From Lithospermum erythrorhizon (lineage: Eukaryota; Streptophyta; Magnoliopsida; Boraginales; Boraginaceae): a stretch of 64,000 bases of DNA. Under the pieces are notes generated by a model that did not search any database, was not told the DNA's origin, and saw nothing but the letters and a program-made list of their open reading frames with translations. Positions 35,472-46,469 of the stretch are shown here, in pieces. The position numbers were made by a program, and so were the translations under genes. The first letter of the stretch is position 1, and the number at the start of each line of letters is the position of its first letter. Location of the stretch: the NCBI GenBank assembly GCA_019722365.1, contig JADFUC010000954.1, positions 3,100,001 through 3,164,000 of the forward strand, written 5' to 3'.

Positions 35472-38400
35472 ATGCAGCAAGAAATGGGGAGTGTAGATAG
35501 GAGATCAACATCTTCGGGCTTGAGGGCCCGAGAAATGAGCCCGGATTCAGTGATGCGTACGGCTGGCTAGGATATTATTGTTTCTGCCCATTTAACCAAA
35601 TATGTTGTTTTTGGGTTTGTTATATACTTATATTATTATTGTTTCTGCCCATTTAATCAGATATGTTGTTTTTGGATTCGTTATATTAGTCCTTAACGGC
35701 TTAAATATAAAAAAGATTGTCCAGTTTTGATTCAGATGAAGTTATGTGTGTCAAATGAGGCTTCATGATTTGCTAACTTTGACTATTGGAAATCAAATTG
35801 TACAATCTTTTTTTTGCTATGGAGGAAGTGTTTTTAGAAAAATATTAAGTCAAATTAGTTTGACCATACAATGTAGTAGTCAATTAGTAATATGTTGATA
35901 AATTTATGTTAATTTGCACATGTTTTGGATAGATTAATTTAAGTTACTACATGATAATTAAGTGAACTTTTCTAGTATTTGAATTAATATTTGTTGCTGG
36001 AATCTGGAAATTTTCTCAATCATTGATGAGATATTTAGAATGGTAGTTTTTGTTTGCAATTATATGTATAGATTCTGTTTAATATGACTAATAATATTTG
36101 GTTTCTGTCTGGGTTGGAAAATGATGGACAAAGAAATGTAGTGCCAATAATAGTGTCAAATTTGTCGGTGTGTGAAAAAGAAATAAAGAAGTTGGACTTT
36201 TGAATTGGAACAGAAATTGACAGAGCAAGAGTGCTGTGAAGCTTCTTCAAATGGTCAAGATCTAGATCCAAACAAAGTCATTAACATATTAGGATCCAAG
36301 GGTGGTCATGTTAGCAGAAAAGAAAAGGTGAAAGGTAGGTGCTTTTAAAGTCTTTTAGTCTATGTCCCATATTGTAAAGTTAAAAAAGTGCATTAAATGT
36401 ATCAAGATTTGAATTTTGAAGTAATTTTGGAGCATGTTTAACTTATAACTTATTCTTGCTCAATTATATGCTTAGTTCAAAAGTTAAGTGGCCACGAGGC
36501 TGAAACTGAGGATGGAATATTGTACCTTGATTCTGCTAGGAGTTCATTTTCCCAAGCTTTAAAAGGTAGGGGATTTCTCTTTAGCATTCATGAATCATGA
36601 TATATGATATCAAAGTTGATTGTTTTGTGTTTGATATGTTTTGGGGGATTTTCTTCAACTAGAGTGTCAACAGAGGAGGTCAAGATCCGAGGCGCAATTG
36701 AAAAAGGAAGATAAGAGAAGACCTGCCTCAGTGGATTTGAACACCACGGTGACTACGGCTTCTTCGCCGAGGTTAGCTGTCGTCAAGAAAGCATCTCTAA
36801 TGGCTTCTCAGTCAGGCATGTTTCCTAGCCCGGGAACTCCTGATTATCGACATGCTAGTGTTGGGGTTCAGAAGGGTTGGAGTTCAGAGCGTGTACCTCT
36901 TCATGCAAATGCTAATCGTAGGCATATGAATACTGCATTGTTGCCTTACAATAATGGAAGAGCATTGCCTTCCAAATGGGAGGATGCAGAGAGGTGGATA
37001 TTAAGTCCCGTCATGCAAGACTGTAACCAGATATCTTCTTCCCAGAAGCAACAGCACAAACCTAAATCGAAGAGTGGGCCTCTAGGCCCTCCTGGTGTCG
37101 CTTACTATTCAATGTATTCCCCTGCAGTGCCCATGTTTGAAGGCGGGAATGTTGGTACTGCAATAGCAAATTCTCCCTTTTCAGCGGGAGTGATGGCGGC
37201 AGATGGTATGTCTACCAGACTCTCAGCACAGGCGAGATTTGGAAATCGTTTTATGCAACCTGAACCTTGCATCGCGAGGTCAGTTAGCTTACATGGATAC
37301 TCTCAACTGATCAGTCAATCATCATTGCCTGAACCTCAAGGTACATTCATATTCTTTATGTTTCTGTGTATTTATCACAAAAAAATCCGTATATGCTAAT
37401 ATGCTATATTGCTCAATTATACATTATTGCCTCGCACTTGAACTTAAGTATTAATGACAACAACTGGTACCATTATGAATTTTATTTTTTATGTTACTAT
37501 CTATTGTGTTCTGTAGTTCTATTGGTAGCCTATTCATCGATATGTCCCCTTTTCCTTTAAAGAGATATCACAATTCGGTGGTAAATTCTATTGCACCAAA
37601 CTTCTCCTCCGGAAAATTTCATTGTTTCCATGCTCCCTTAAGGTTATCCAGTTCCACTACATTCAGTGATGTTAGTTTTGAGGCCTTAAGAATGGAAAAA
37701 GTACATTAATCACAATACTAATTACATACTTTGAATACTTTATCGAATTAGGCATAGTAAAAATTGAGGACACCAGAGATGCAGCCACTGATATATCTCG
37801 TGGCGCCTCAAGGAGAGATATGGCTACCCAAATGAGCCCTGAGGGCAGTCCTTTTTCATCTCCTGGACGGCGCTCATCTAGCTCAGCATCGACTCCCCCA
37901 CTCCTTCGTGCTGTAGAGTTGCCAACTACTAGGTTGTCAAGATCAGAAATCAGGGATGTACAAGTTGACGAGGGGGTCACAGTAACTAGGTGGTCCAAGA
38001 AAAATAAGGGTCGAGTTCAAGGAAACGGGTCAGGGAATGATGATGATTGGAAAAGGAAAGATACTGAACTTAGATCTTCCAGCTGGGAAAATTCAGAGAT
38101 GTCAAAAAGTATTTCAAAGTAGGTCATTTTGTTCTCCACTTACAAGAGCATTGTTATATTTTTCGTAACAGTAATTTGATGTTTTGTACAGCCTCTGTAC
38201 TTTAGTATACTTTATGTTCATTTTATATTTGCACCACTTCAGGTCACAAAGGGAGGAAGCGAGAATTATTGCATGGGAAAACCTGCAGAAAGCCAAAGCT
38301 GAGGCAGCCATAAGAAAACTTGAGGTAAATCCTGTTTCCTTAGTTCAATGCCAATTTCTTAGGGTATTCTCCAATTGTTTATTTAGATCCCCTGCTTATA

Positions 38401-38980
38401 ACTTTTGTTAATTAATACGCCTCTCAATTTCTTGTGCTCTTTTCTTTCGGTAAATCCCAAAATTAGTTCTTAATTAGGTGTTATACTACTATCTTTTCGA
38501 CAAGAAATTCGGAAGAAGATGTTATGATCTTACTGTCATGAGTTCGAGAGGAACAATGGACTGAACTTCTATCATCAATATCTTGGCCATTTCTCCTAAA
38601 TTCGATGTATATGTATAATAAACTGGTTATGGAGAACATTCCTCTCTCTATATATGTGGGAAGTTTATAGTGACTGAATCCTACATTATTTTACCAATAT
38701 TAAGTGATTGAGAGCAAGGTTTTGGAGGAACTTTATGACTATCGAGTAAATCCAGCTTATATATATTTTTCAGATGAAACTTGAGAAGAAGAGGTCATCA
38801 TCCATGGATAAGATTATGAACAAAATGAGATCAGCACAAAAGAAAGGTCAACAAATGAGAAGATCTGTTATGGCCAACCAATCACATCAAGTTTCAAAAA
38901 CCTCCAGCAAGTCCTTATCATTCAGGCGGACTCCTCGAGTGGGTTCTTTCAGCAGCTGCTTTACTTGTCCTGCATTTTAG
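35472..38980 (+). CDS. Remorin-family protein (seven exons, 539 aa predicted)
   Basis: Predicted exons are 35472-35556, 36224-36334, 36475-36565 (first base possibly 36476), 36663-37340, 37752-38118, 38243-38324 and 38774-38980. With 36476 the total is 1620 nt and all junction phases agree. The C-terminal remorin domain spans exons 6-7, about residues 440-525, starting SQREEARIIAWENLQKAKAE and continuing KLEMKLEKKRSSSMDKIMNK, a long amphipathic helix/coiled coil. The tail ends SSCFTCPAF, whose two cysteines fit S-acylation sites in the membrane anchor of other remorins. The long N-terminal part is Ser/Pro/Arg-rich and disordered (YLDSARSSFSQALK, RRSRSEAQL, GPLGPPGVAYYSMYSP, GRRSSSSASTPPL), as in the large plant remorins related to Arabidopsis At1g30320/At2g02170. 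Remorins are plant-specific proteins on the inner plasma-membrane face that organise nanodomains. Exons 3-7 are firm. Exons 1-2 rest on frame and splice fit only. Confidence 0.88.
35575..35695. repeat. 61-bp tandem duplication in remorin intron 1
   Basis: The phrase 'gtttctgcccatttaa.ca' and its flanks occur twice, at 35580 and 35641, a period of 61 bases. There are a few substitutions between copies (for example 'accaaatatg' versus 'atcagatatg'). It lies directly after the predicted first donor site. Confidence 0.8.
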
Positions 38981-39644
38981 TGCATTCTTCTACTTCATTC
39001 AACAGTTCAAATATCTAAATAATTAACTCGCCTTGGCTTCATGAAAGCAAAATGCTCGGCTTCCAGCTCATAGATTGAATTTTCTGCAGTCTTAAATACA
39101 CATGGTGAACTCAGTTGGGGAGAATAAGATTCCATAGCTACTTGTAAATTGGCAGAGAAAATGGAGATAACCTCCCCAACAGACGCCATAAGAAGCTTCG
39201 TCAACAGTTCAGGCACCGCACTATCTAAATTCATTCTCAAAGAATTAGCGCATGAACCTTGGTGCAAAAGATACATGGAACCGTACAATGAGTTAGGGAA
39301 GAATTGGGAGAGACTGTTCGGATGAAGGGTATTGCAAGAAACTTTCTTAAGATTATGACTCTATGCACTATTTTGATGAAACTATATGTACCGGACGAGA
39401 TAATTGCACAAACAGACTTATTTTGATCAAAATCGAAATTTAGTCCATAAAGTTTGTATTGGTGCACATTTAGTCAAGTTAAATGTTGCATGAATAATTA
39501 TGCATACATGCACAAAGAATGAAGTGTGGATACTTGTCCAAGTATCTCTCTCTGTCTTCATTGTCATAGGATATCATTTTATTGCATATGGAGTATGTCC
39601 ATGTATTACAATTAAAGAACTAGGCTGAATGGGCCAAGATAACA
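38981..39644. other. Remorin downstream region with a MITE fragment
   Basis: No gene is present. The 3' UTR and polyadenylation site of the remorin transcript should lie in the first few hundred bases. 39395-39475 carries 'gagataattgcacaaa', 'agtccataaagtttg' and 'ttggtgcaca.ttagt', which match one terminal half of the MITE at 57779-58157, so a fragment of that family is present. Confidence 0.5.
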
Positions 39645-39947
39645 CAATTTTTTTTTTTCACTGAAACCATATGATTGCATCATTAAAAAAGGTAGACGAA
39701 AAAAACGGTTCAAATTACAAATTCAAATCTTAAATAAGGGCTAAACGAAGCCAATCTGGAGGTGACACAAGCCAATGCGTCTCCATTATTCTTCTGTGAT
39801 CCTAATGAGCTACACAATGAGTTGCATTGTTGATCCCTCTTTTGACGTATTGGTATTTAACCTCCTTGTAACTTGTCAAGTGCATAATGTCTGCTACCAC
39901 AACCTCCACTTCAGCTGGACAACTCCACTCCCCTCGAAGAGAACTCA

Positions 39948-40388
39948 CTAGTTGCTTAGAGTCGCTTTCCATTTCAAGACACCGAAAACCTCGACCCCAG
40001 GCAAAGTGAAGACCTTCCGAATAGCCAATGCTTCCGCCACTAGAGCACTTCCAACATGTTGTATCTGTTTGAAAGCGGCACCCCTGAACTCCCCCCTCTC
40101 ATCTCGAGCAATAATCCCAAACGAACCAGTGTGTTGATCCTTTAGCCACCCCGCATCGCAATTAATTTTGATAAAGTTCATCGCAGGCGGCTTCCATCCA
40201 ATCTCAGTTACAGCAGCTAGCGAGCCCACTTCCCCTTCCTCTTGATTAACCACTGTCCTCCCAGTAGCTTTTTGGAAGTCTATTGCTAAATTTATACCAT
40301 TGCAAATGATATATTCCATAGAGGCAGATTTCTCTTTAAATAAAATAGCGTTTGTTGCTTTCCAGAAGTACCCATAGAGTACAAACAA
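39948..40388 (-). pseudogene. LINE RNase H domain (RVT_3 type)
   Basis: KINCDAGW carries the first catalytic Asp. GIIARDERGEFRGAAF and VAEALAIRK (with the catalytic Glu) follow at the normal spacing. The later Asp, usually in a DSxxLV block, is not evident in this frame; the frame runs out after GVEVFGVLKWKATLSN. The domain removes RNA from RNA/DNA hybrids during LINE copying. Confidence 0.8.
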
Positions 40389-41034
40389 TATGTGCTAAAA
40401 TAACCTCATTGTCTTGATCCTTTAATTGAGCTAGCAGGTAGCACCACCACTCTTTAGAGGTATGGAACGGTCCTCCCAAAGTGGATAGCGTCGACGGGGA
40501 CGAGAACCAAAGCCTGCACGAACATGGCCACTCTAGCAAAATATGAGATACAGATTCGCAACTAGTATTACAAAAAGCACAGGAAGGTGCCATGATCATC
40601 CCTCTCCTCATAAGATTATCTTGAGTAGGTAGGATCCCATGCAAACATCTCCACATGAATTGGTTGACCCTTGGAGGCACCTGAAGTTGCCACAGTTCCT
40701 TCCACGCACGGTCACCACCCTGCTCACTACTTCCTTCCCCTACAGCCTTCCCCCGCAATTCCCCATTGTTTTTCATCACTCGGGCACACTTGTATCCCGA
40801 ATAAGTCAAATACGATCCACATCTCGTATGAGTCCAAATCAATTTGTCTCGAACCCCATTATTGCTAAGAGGCAAGGCAAGTACCTTAAGCACATCATCA
40901 CTATCCAACACTCCCTCAAGGGCCTCGCGGTCCCAAACTCCACCTCGGATGAGTTGAGAAACCCAACGAGGTCCTTCACCACACTCCCCACGAAGGAAAA
41001 AATCGGTGTTGCGAGGTACTCCAGGTTCCTTCAC
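40336..41034 (-). pseudogene. LINE zf-RVT domain and linker
   Basis: This 232-residue open frame contains DKLIWTHTRCGSYLTYSGYK (the usual WxxxxxGxFSVKSAYK pattern), WKELWQLQVPPRVNQFMWRC (WKxxWxLxxPPKxKxFxWR) and the Cys/His zinc motif CAFCNTSCESVSHILLEW. The frame is nearly intact but ends 50 bases inside the following RNase H frame, so one frameshift joins them. Confidence 0.85.
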
Positions 41035-41690
41035 ATGTCGATCTCAGCCATCCCCAATCATACCTAGTCCCCTTCGGAAGGATAACGACCCTCAAGGAGG
41101 CTTCTCCACCCGAATGAAGGCCTGGTCCCTAGTTTGGCATTTATGAACGACGAACGTCGAAAATACCTCCCCTTGAGAACCCTGAACAAGAGTGATGCTT
41201 GTTTTGTGATAATCCGCCATCCTTGCTTAGCTAAAAGAGTCAAATTCATACATTCTAAATCTTTGAACCCCGAACCCCTCAAATTTCTCTTCACAAAAAC
41301 TTCCCCAAGACTTCCAATGAATACCATTATCCCCATTTGCAGATCCCCAGTAGAAGTTTGCCATAGAACTGTTCAAAGTATCAATCCAAACGGAAGTTTG
41401 AACAATTCATGACAACCCCGTAGCCTAGTAGTTCCCTTGATCCGTCACCTCTCGCATCCCCATAATAGTAGCCAGTAACCGTCTAACATTATATTTGTTG
41501 GTATCGCTGCATGAAAGGACATCGAGCACTTACTTAAATTGATCTTTTGTCCGGAAGCCACTTCATAATCACACAACTTACTAAACAGAAATTGGGCTTC
41601 ATGGAAATGTAGGCCACATGCCAACCCCAAACAAAATTGATGGACATAAATGGGAATTAGATAAACGTAATTTTCTCCAAATATCAAATT

Positions 41691-42589
41691 GCTTCATACC
41701 ATAGTCCAATCCAATCACAATACTCTTCAAAGCATCTTCTAATTTCTAATTCACTTCTCACACGATACATTGCACGTGCAGCCTCTCTTCGAAACAATCA
41801 CGAAAACACAAAAACAAAGGTATAATGAGATGTAAGGCAACTAACATTATGCATTGTACCAAATCTAGGGTTAGATAGGGTTTTTACTTTTCCTGGTGGA
41901 CTATTCATACATAGATCAAATCATTGTAGGAAGCAAGATAACTATTCATACATAGATCAAATCATTGTAGGAAGCAAGATTTTCTTATCCTACTACGATA
42001 TTCCAACTTTAATTGTTCTTTAAATCTTCCTAATAGTATTTATGTCTATTTCTATAAACTTAATTAAGAAATTGGAAAAGTACCCTTCTACTAACAACAA
42101 AATATTGTATGTTATACAAATAAAAATTCTAACAAGTGGAAAGATTATTATGATCTATGGTCAAAGTGTCAAACTTCATGTTGGAACAACTTTAACCTAT
42201 GTGAATTTTTTATTGATGATCAATAAAAGTGAAACACGGAAGTATCTAAGGTTAGGTATATGGTCAATCAATTTGTTAGTGTCACTTACTATCGAGTATT
42301 AATGACATATCACTATCAGTATCATATATTAAAGTTCGAATAAGGTTTGTCTTTCTTCACTTTTCACATTATTAATTATTAAATTATCCTTATATCTAGA
42401 AATCTAAAAGTTAGGAAAAAATCTTAACTTTTTAATTAATAATTCTACTTGTTAATTGATAACTCATGAGTTCAAATAGTAATTAATTCTTATTTAATTC
42501 TTATTAAGTATTAAGTAAATGCTTTATCTTTGCTTGGCGTCATTTTGATTATCGATTGAAAGGGAATCATCGGCACGGACATACGAGTT
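41691..42589. other. Intergenic, with a 41-bp tandem duplication
   Basis: No gene is visible. The frame at 42042-42302 is AT-driven and unrecognised. The one clear structure is the tandem duplication listed separately at 41901-41981. Confidence 0.45.
41901..41981. repeat. 41-bp tandem duplication
   Basis: The phrase starting CTATTCATACATAGATCAAA at 41901 repeats at 41942. The copies are identical over about 39 bases up to GCAAGAT. Such identity next to heavily decayed repeats indicates a recent event. Confidence 0.9.
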
Positions 42590-42780
42590 TGAGGATGATA
42601 AATTATTACATACATTTGACATATATATACTTTATAATCACCATTACATCGCTTTTTAAATTAACCGTTTATTTATCTCCGATGCGTGTTTAATGTATAA
42701 TTCAAAATTTGTCGTTGAATAGCAAAAATTATTTTTCTTTCGATTTTGCATGTAGAACTATTGTTATTATTATTATTATT

Positions 42781-43324
42781 GAGCTTAAATTCTTCACACG
42801 CCCGCTTGAACTTTGTGAATGATCGGTTGCCCCACGAACTTTGAAATCGGTCTTGCATTTTTTGGGTTCAAATTGATGGAATATTTGTTTTAATGTAGGG
42901 CAAAATTGGAAGTGTACATATATTAGATTTTTTGGGTCAATTTTTAAATAACAAAACGTTGGATCCTTCTATATAAAATTTAGCAACCGCCATGACTAAA
43001 ATAGATCCGTCATCTTCTTGGTTGAAACTACTTGAAATATGTGTTTGGGGATAGAAATTCTTCTTTTTAAGAGGTTGATTCAACTTGGTCAAATACCGTA
43101 GATTGAATGTCTAGATACATGGGCAATCACGATGCGATTCTGGGTTTTCAATTGGAAGCGTCGGTCTATTTTGATAGTCCGTGATGCGAATGCCGAAATT
43201 GATAATTTAATGTGCTGTCGACCGATTCTGAGTAGTCAGGGGTAATCGAGACACGGTGAAAGAGTTTAAAGGGGGCAAAGCGACCCGGTCGTTTAAAGTT
43301 TAGGGGCCAGGAAGAATTTCAGCC
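42781..43324. mobile_element. Mutator-like/foldback TIR element inside segmental repeat copy 2
   Basis: The left end reads GAGCTTAAATTCTTC, then gcccgcttgaacttt and gttgcccc.cgaacttt. The right end, reversed, reads GGCTGAAATTCTTCC, then gcccctaaacttt and tttgccccctttaaact. The imperfect TIRs are therefore about 65 bp long. Both flanks are TTATTATTAT-like; a 9-10 bp duplication fits a Mutator-type insertion but cannot be told apart from the microsatellite. There is no transposase, so it is non-autonomous. The corresponding site in copy 1 lacks it. Confidence 0.6.
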
Positions 43325-43369
43325 TTATTATTATAATAGGTATTAGTTGAGATAATCATATTCTTTGTT

Positions 43370-43462
43370 TATTATTATTATTATTATTATTATTATTTTA
43401 TTATTATTATTATTATTATTATTTTGTTGTTGTTGATGTTGTTGTTGTTGCTATTGTTGTTT
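43370..43462. repeat. (ATT)n/(GTT)n microsatellite
   Basis: It is a run of ATT units (about 43370-43432) passing into GTT units (43433-43462). Its position matches the microsatellite in the other segmental repeat copy. Confidence 0.9.
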
Positions 43463-43845
43463 TTATTTAATTTCACTACCAAATATGAATTTTATTTAAA
43501 TCGAACGATTTAACGGACATAAAAACAAATAATTCGATAATATATATTGATGATCGGTCGTCAATATATTTAGTCGAAGAGATAACAAATTATTAATATA
43601 ATATTTATATTTTCTATGGACATCTCGATTTGGTATATAAATACATGGATATAAGTATTTTATTGTAATTTTACATTATATTTAAAGTTATTAAATTGAT
43701 GTATTCCATTCAAAAAATAAAAATATTAATTAGAAAAAAATATGAAGGAGTAGTGTAAATTTTTACACAATTTATGATGATTTCAATTAAACATAAAAAA
43801 TATATCAAATATTTAAGAAATGTCGATTACGTAATAAGTAAATGG

Positions 43846-44110
43846 CGTGTCACTTTACTAAGTAAGAAATATGTAAATATTTTGTTTTCGTTTCTTATTT
43901 TAACTAATCTGCTTATTATTGTCCATGTATTCATTTAGTCCGGAAATGCTTTATGATCGAGTTGCGTTTTAGTCCCAGTAGGTAGTAGAGTTTCATATTT
44001 AATGCGTCTACAGTATAAAAGCGTTGTTGCAATTTGGTTCCTTGATGAAGCAGTAACTATTTAAAAGATGAGTGTAATAAGATGGCCAGCGTTTAGGCGA
44101 AAATCATTAA
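43846..44110. repeat. ~264-bp direct repeat, left copy
   Basis: It matches 46205-46469 in the same orientation. Shared phrases are 'aagaaatatgtaaatatt', 'tttcttattttaactaat', 'gtagagtttcatatttaat', 'ttgttgcaatttggttcctt' and 'aaaagatgagtgtaata'. The two copies bracket LTR-like copy B. Confidence 0.85.
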
Positions 44111-44269
44111 TGAACACATAATCTGAAAAGAAGAATTTTTTATTATTTATGATAGGGAATTGAAAATAAAATCAACTTCATAGGAAAATTCACCGGTGTC
44201 TGAGTTTTATCAAATTGAAGAGGATCGTATCCTATAGATCCTTAAGCGTTTTAACGACGATTTATGGAA

Positions 44270-46201
44270 TGTTTTGGCTTGCTTGACTTGACTTGACTTG
44301 ATTTGATCTTGATAGAAGCTTGAGTTTGGGCAGTTTGATTAGTTGGACTTGAGGCGACTTGACTTGATTTAATTTGGATAGGAACTAAAGATTAATTTGT
44401 ATAGATGTCTGGTCTTGATGGACTTGAAGAGGCTGATGCGGACTTGGATATAGTCTGGCCAAGGGGAACTGCTTGACGTATTCCGTGTTGGGCGTATGGA
44501 CTTGATCTTGGGTCTTGGACTTGATCTTGATGCATGTAAGACTTTATGGACCTACTATAAGCGTTTGCGGTGTGGGACTTCCTTTGAGTACTCTTGGTGG
44601 AGCCGTGGGCCCGGATGGTATGGCGCTTACGTAAGGACTTTGGGATTTGGTGTTTAAAAGCCACTTTTTTGGTGGGACCGTGGCTTGAGAGGTCGACATG
44701 CTTTGATAGAGCTTAGTGCACTTGATATGACACTTGATTTGGGATAAAACTCTGAGGCCCCGGTATGGAGTGATATGACAAGTGTTGAGCAAGCGTTGCT
44801 TCTTGTTTTGTACTCTGACGGCACTTAGCGACTTGTTCTTTGTAGAGTAGGACTTAGTAAGATTGTCACAAAGCTTGGGACTAGTGAGATTTGGCACTTA
44901 CTTGGGACTTAGTGAGATTTGGCCTCGGCTTGGGGCGATTTAAGCTTTGAGTAATGTCGACACAGAACTTTCTTCTGATAGCGTACTTAATTTGTTGTTG
45001 TAGAGTGATGATCATTATGAAGGTGGAATGTTCCAACCTTGTTGGCGATACTAATCAACTAGACGAGGAGACTTTTAGCGGCGTGTTTCCGCCTAGAATC
45101 GATTATAGGGAGGCTGAGCGCTCAATTTATTTATATATGCAGAGTTTGATGAATCAAACACGAAGGAAATTTATCAGTGTTCATCAAGTTTTTGAATGTC
45201 GAGGGCTGTATGAGAGCATCTTGAATATTCGAGGCGTTAGCGAGAATGCTTGTGATTCTCATCAGTTTTACTTCAAACATGAATGATTATTGCGTTTGTG
45301 CAATAATCCTTTATTTGGCGCTTTATTATGGCAACCTCGAGGTGTTTTCACCGTCGCCCACGTGAAGGTGTTTTTCTTTAGCGGATCTAAGATTTAACTT
45401 AGAGGAAATTTCGGAGATGGATTATATCTTTTCTTAGGGATTTTGTGTGTATTTTTTTGAATGAATGTGGATTATGGTGTATGAATAATTTCGGCCAAAA
45501 TGGGGGTATTTATAGGTTTAAAGTACTTCAATCTTTGCTTCGATTGGCAGTTTGATTTTAAGGTAGATCCGATCTTGATCGTTGAATTTTGAGCAAAATG
45601 CAGATAGTTGGATAATTTAATTCTTTTCCTCAGTAATGTGTTTTGGGCGCCTCTATTATTATGTCAAGGAAAGGTTTCGGGTTAACTTTTTTTAGGTCGA
45701 GCATATTTTCATATTGGCCCCGGACTTTTGGAGCCTTGATTTTGCACCTTTGATTTCTAGAGTCTTGATTCGGTTATGCTTGACTTTTGTAGCCTCGATT
45801 TTGAACCAGCATAACTTAGGAGTCTTCAATTTAAACCGAGTGATTTGTAGATTCTTCATTTGAGCCATGTGGCCTTCGAGCGTCTGTTTGGCCGATTTTA
45901 ATCAATTAGGGTTTGGTACAATTTTAATTGACTAATCTCTTGTTTGTTTTCTCGTGAACCTATTTCGGAGTTCAAACTTAGGGTTAATTAATGTAGAAAC
46001 CCTTAATTTTGACTTGATTAATTCGAGGCTTGATTTCCGGGAACCTGAGAACCTCTCGTCCAGGGTTTGATTTGAATTAGGGCTTAATCGGGAGGCACTT
46101 AATCGATCGCGTGACATTTTTAGTGGCTCGACCCTTTAATTAATTTGATTAATTCGTCTTAATCAATTTAATTATTTTTTGATAAATTTTCGATGTCTAC
46201 A
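44270..46201 (-). repeat. LTR-like repeat family, copy B
   Basis: Read on the minus strand it starts TGTAGACATCGAAAATT at 46201, a typical start for plant gypsy-type LTRs. It then shares with copies A and C the AT-rich first third ('ttaattaa', 'gttcccgg', 'cctaa.ttt', 'ggcgcc'-like). It carries CCTATAAATACCCC at 45518-45505, and a long transcribed-like part follows. Its distal end (44270-44950) is rich in the motif CTTGA/CAAGT and holds two overlapping minus-strand frames (44897-44544, 117 aa; 44664-44392, 90 aa) of low complexity that I do not regard as genes. No gag/pol is present, so it looks like a solo LTR or a rearranged fragment. Confidence 0.6.
45503..45518 (-). promoter_or_regulatory. 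Candidate LTR promoter (TATA box) in copy B
   Basis: The minus strand reads CCTATAAATACCCCC, the same sequence as in copy A apart from one extra C. It lies about 690 bases from the TGTAGACATCG end of the repeat, a plausible U3 length. Confidence 0.5.
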
Positions 46202-46204
46202 GGC

Positions 46205-46469
46205 TCCGCACTTCTACTTTACTAGTAGTAAGAAATATGTAAATATTATGTTTTGGTTTCTTATTTTAACTAATCCTGCTTATTTTTTGTCGATTAATAT
46301 CCATTTGGTCAAATGGCGTAACTTGAGTTCGTTTAGTCGAGTGAGTGGTAGAGTTTCATATTTAATCGTCTCTAGTATAAACATTGTTGCAATTTGGTTC
46401 CTTGACGAAACAATTAACTATTTAAAAGATGAGTGTAATAAAATGATGCGTTTAGACGAAAATCATTAA
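46205..46469. repeat. ~264-bp direct repeat, right copy
   Basis: It pairs with 43846-44110. It opens immediately after the end of LTR-like copy B and ends at 'aaaatcattaatgg'. The two copies differ by scattered substitutions and a few indels, so they have been separate for some time. Confidence 0.85.

Larger units (their letters stand above)
39645..41690 (-). mobile_element. 5'-truncated L1-type LINE with RNase H
   Basis: On the minus strand the end of the RT region (FSKLCDYEVASGQKINLSKC, 41600-41540) is followed by the thumb/connection part (FKDLECMNLTLLAKQGWRII...GTRPSFGWRSLLEGR, 41280-41080). Then come a zf-RVT module (WKELWQLQVPPRVNQFMWRC...CAFCNTSCESVSHILLEW, 40700-40530) and a C-terminal RNase H (NFIKINCDAGW...GSFGIIARDERGEF...ALVAEALAIRK, 40190-40010). 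A T-run at 39649-39658 on the + strand is the poly-A tail. The RT catalytic domain and everything upstream are absent, which is typical 5' truncation at insertion. Stops and frameshifts separate the blocks. Confidence 0.88.
42590..43840. repeat. Segmental repeat, copy 2 (interrupted)
   Basis: It is collinear with 13255-14060 in the same orientation. Shared blocks lie at 42600-42690, 43505-43580 (cataaaaa.aaataattcgat...atttagt), 43600-43660 (tctatggacat, tttggtata) and 43680-43840. An additional ~545-bp TIR element (42781-43324) sits in the (ATT)n tract. This copy is also followed by unrelated sequence, so the repeat ends near 43840. Confidence 0.65.

Noticed and set aside
44392..44897. Overlapping minus-strand frames of 90 and 117 residues
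   Set aside because: They lie in CTTGA-rich low-complexity sequence of LTR-like copy B, and the residues reflect the repeat.
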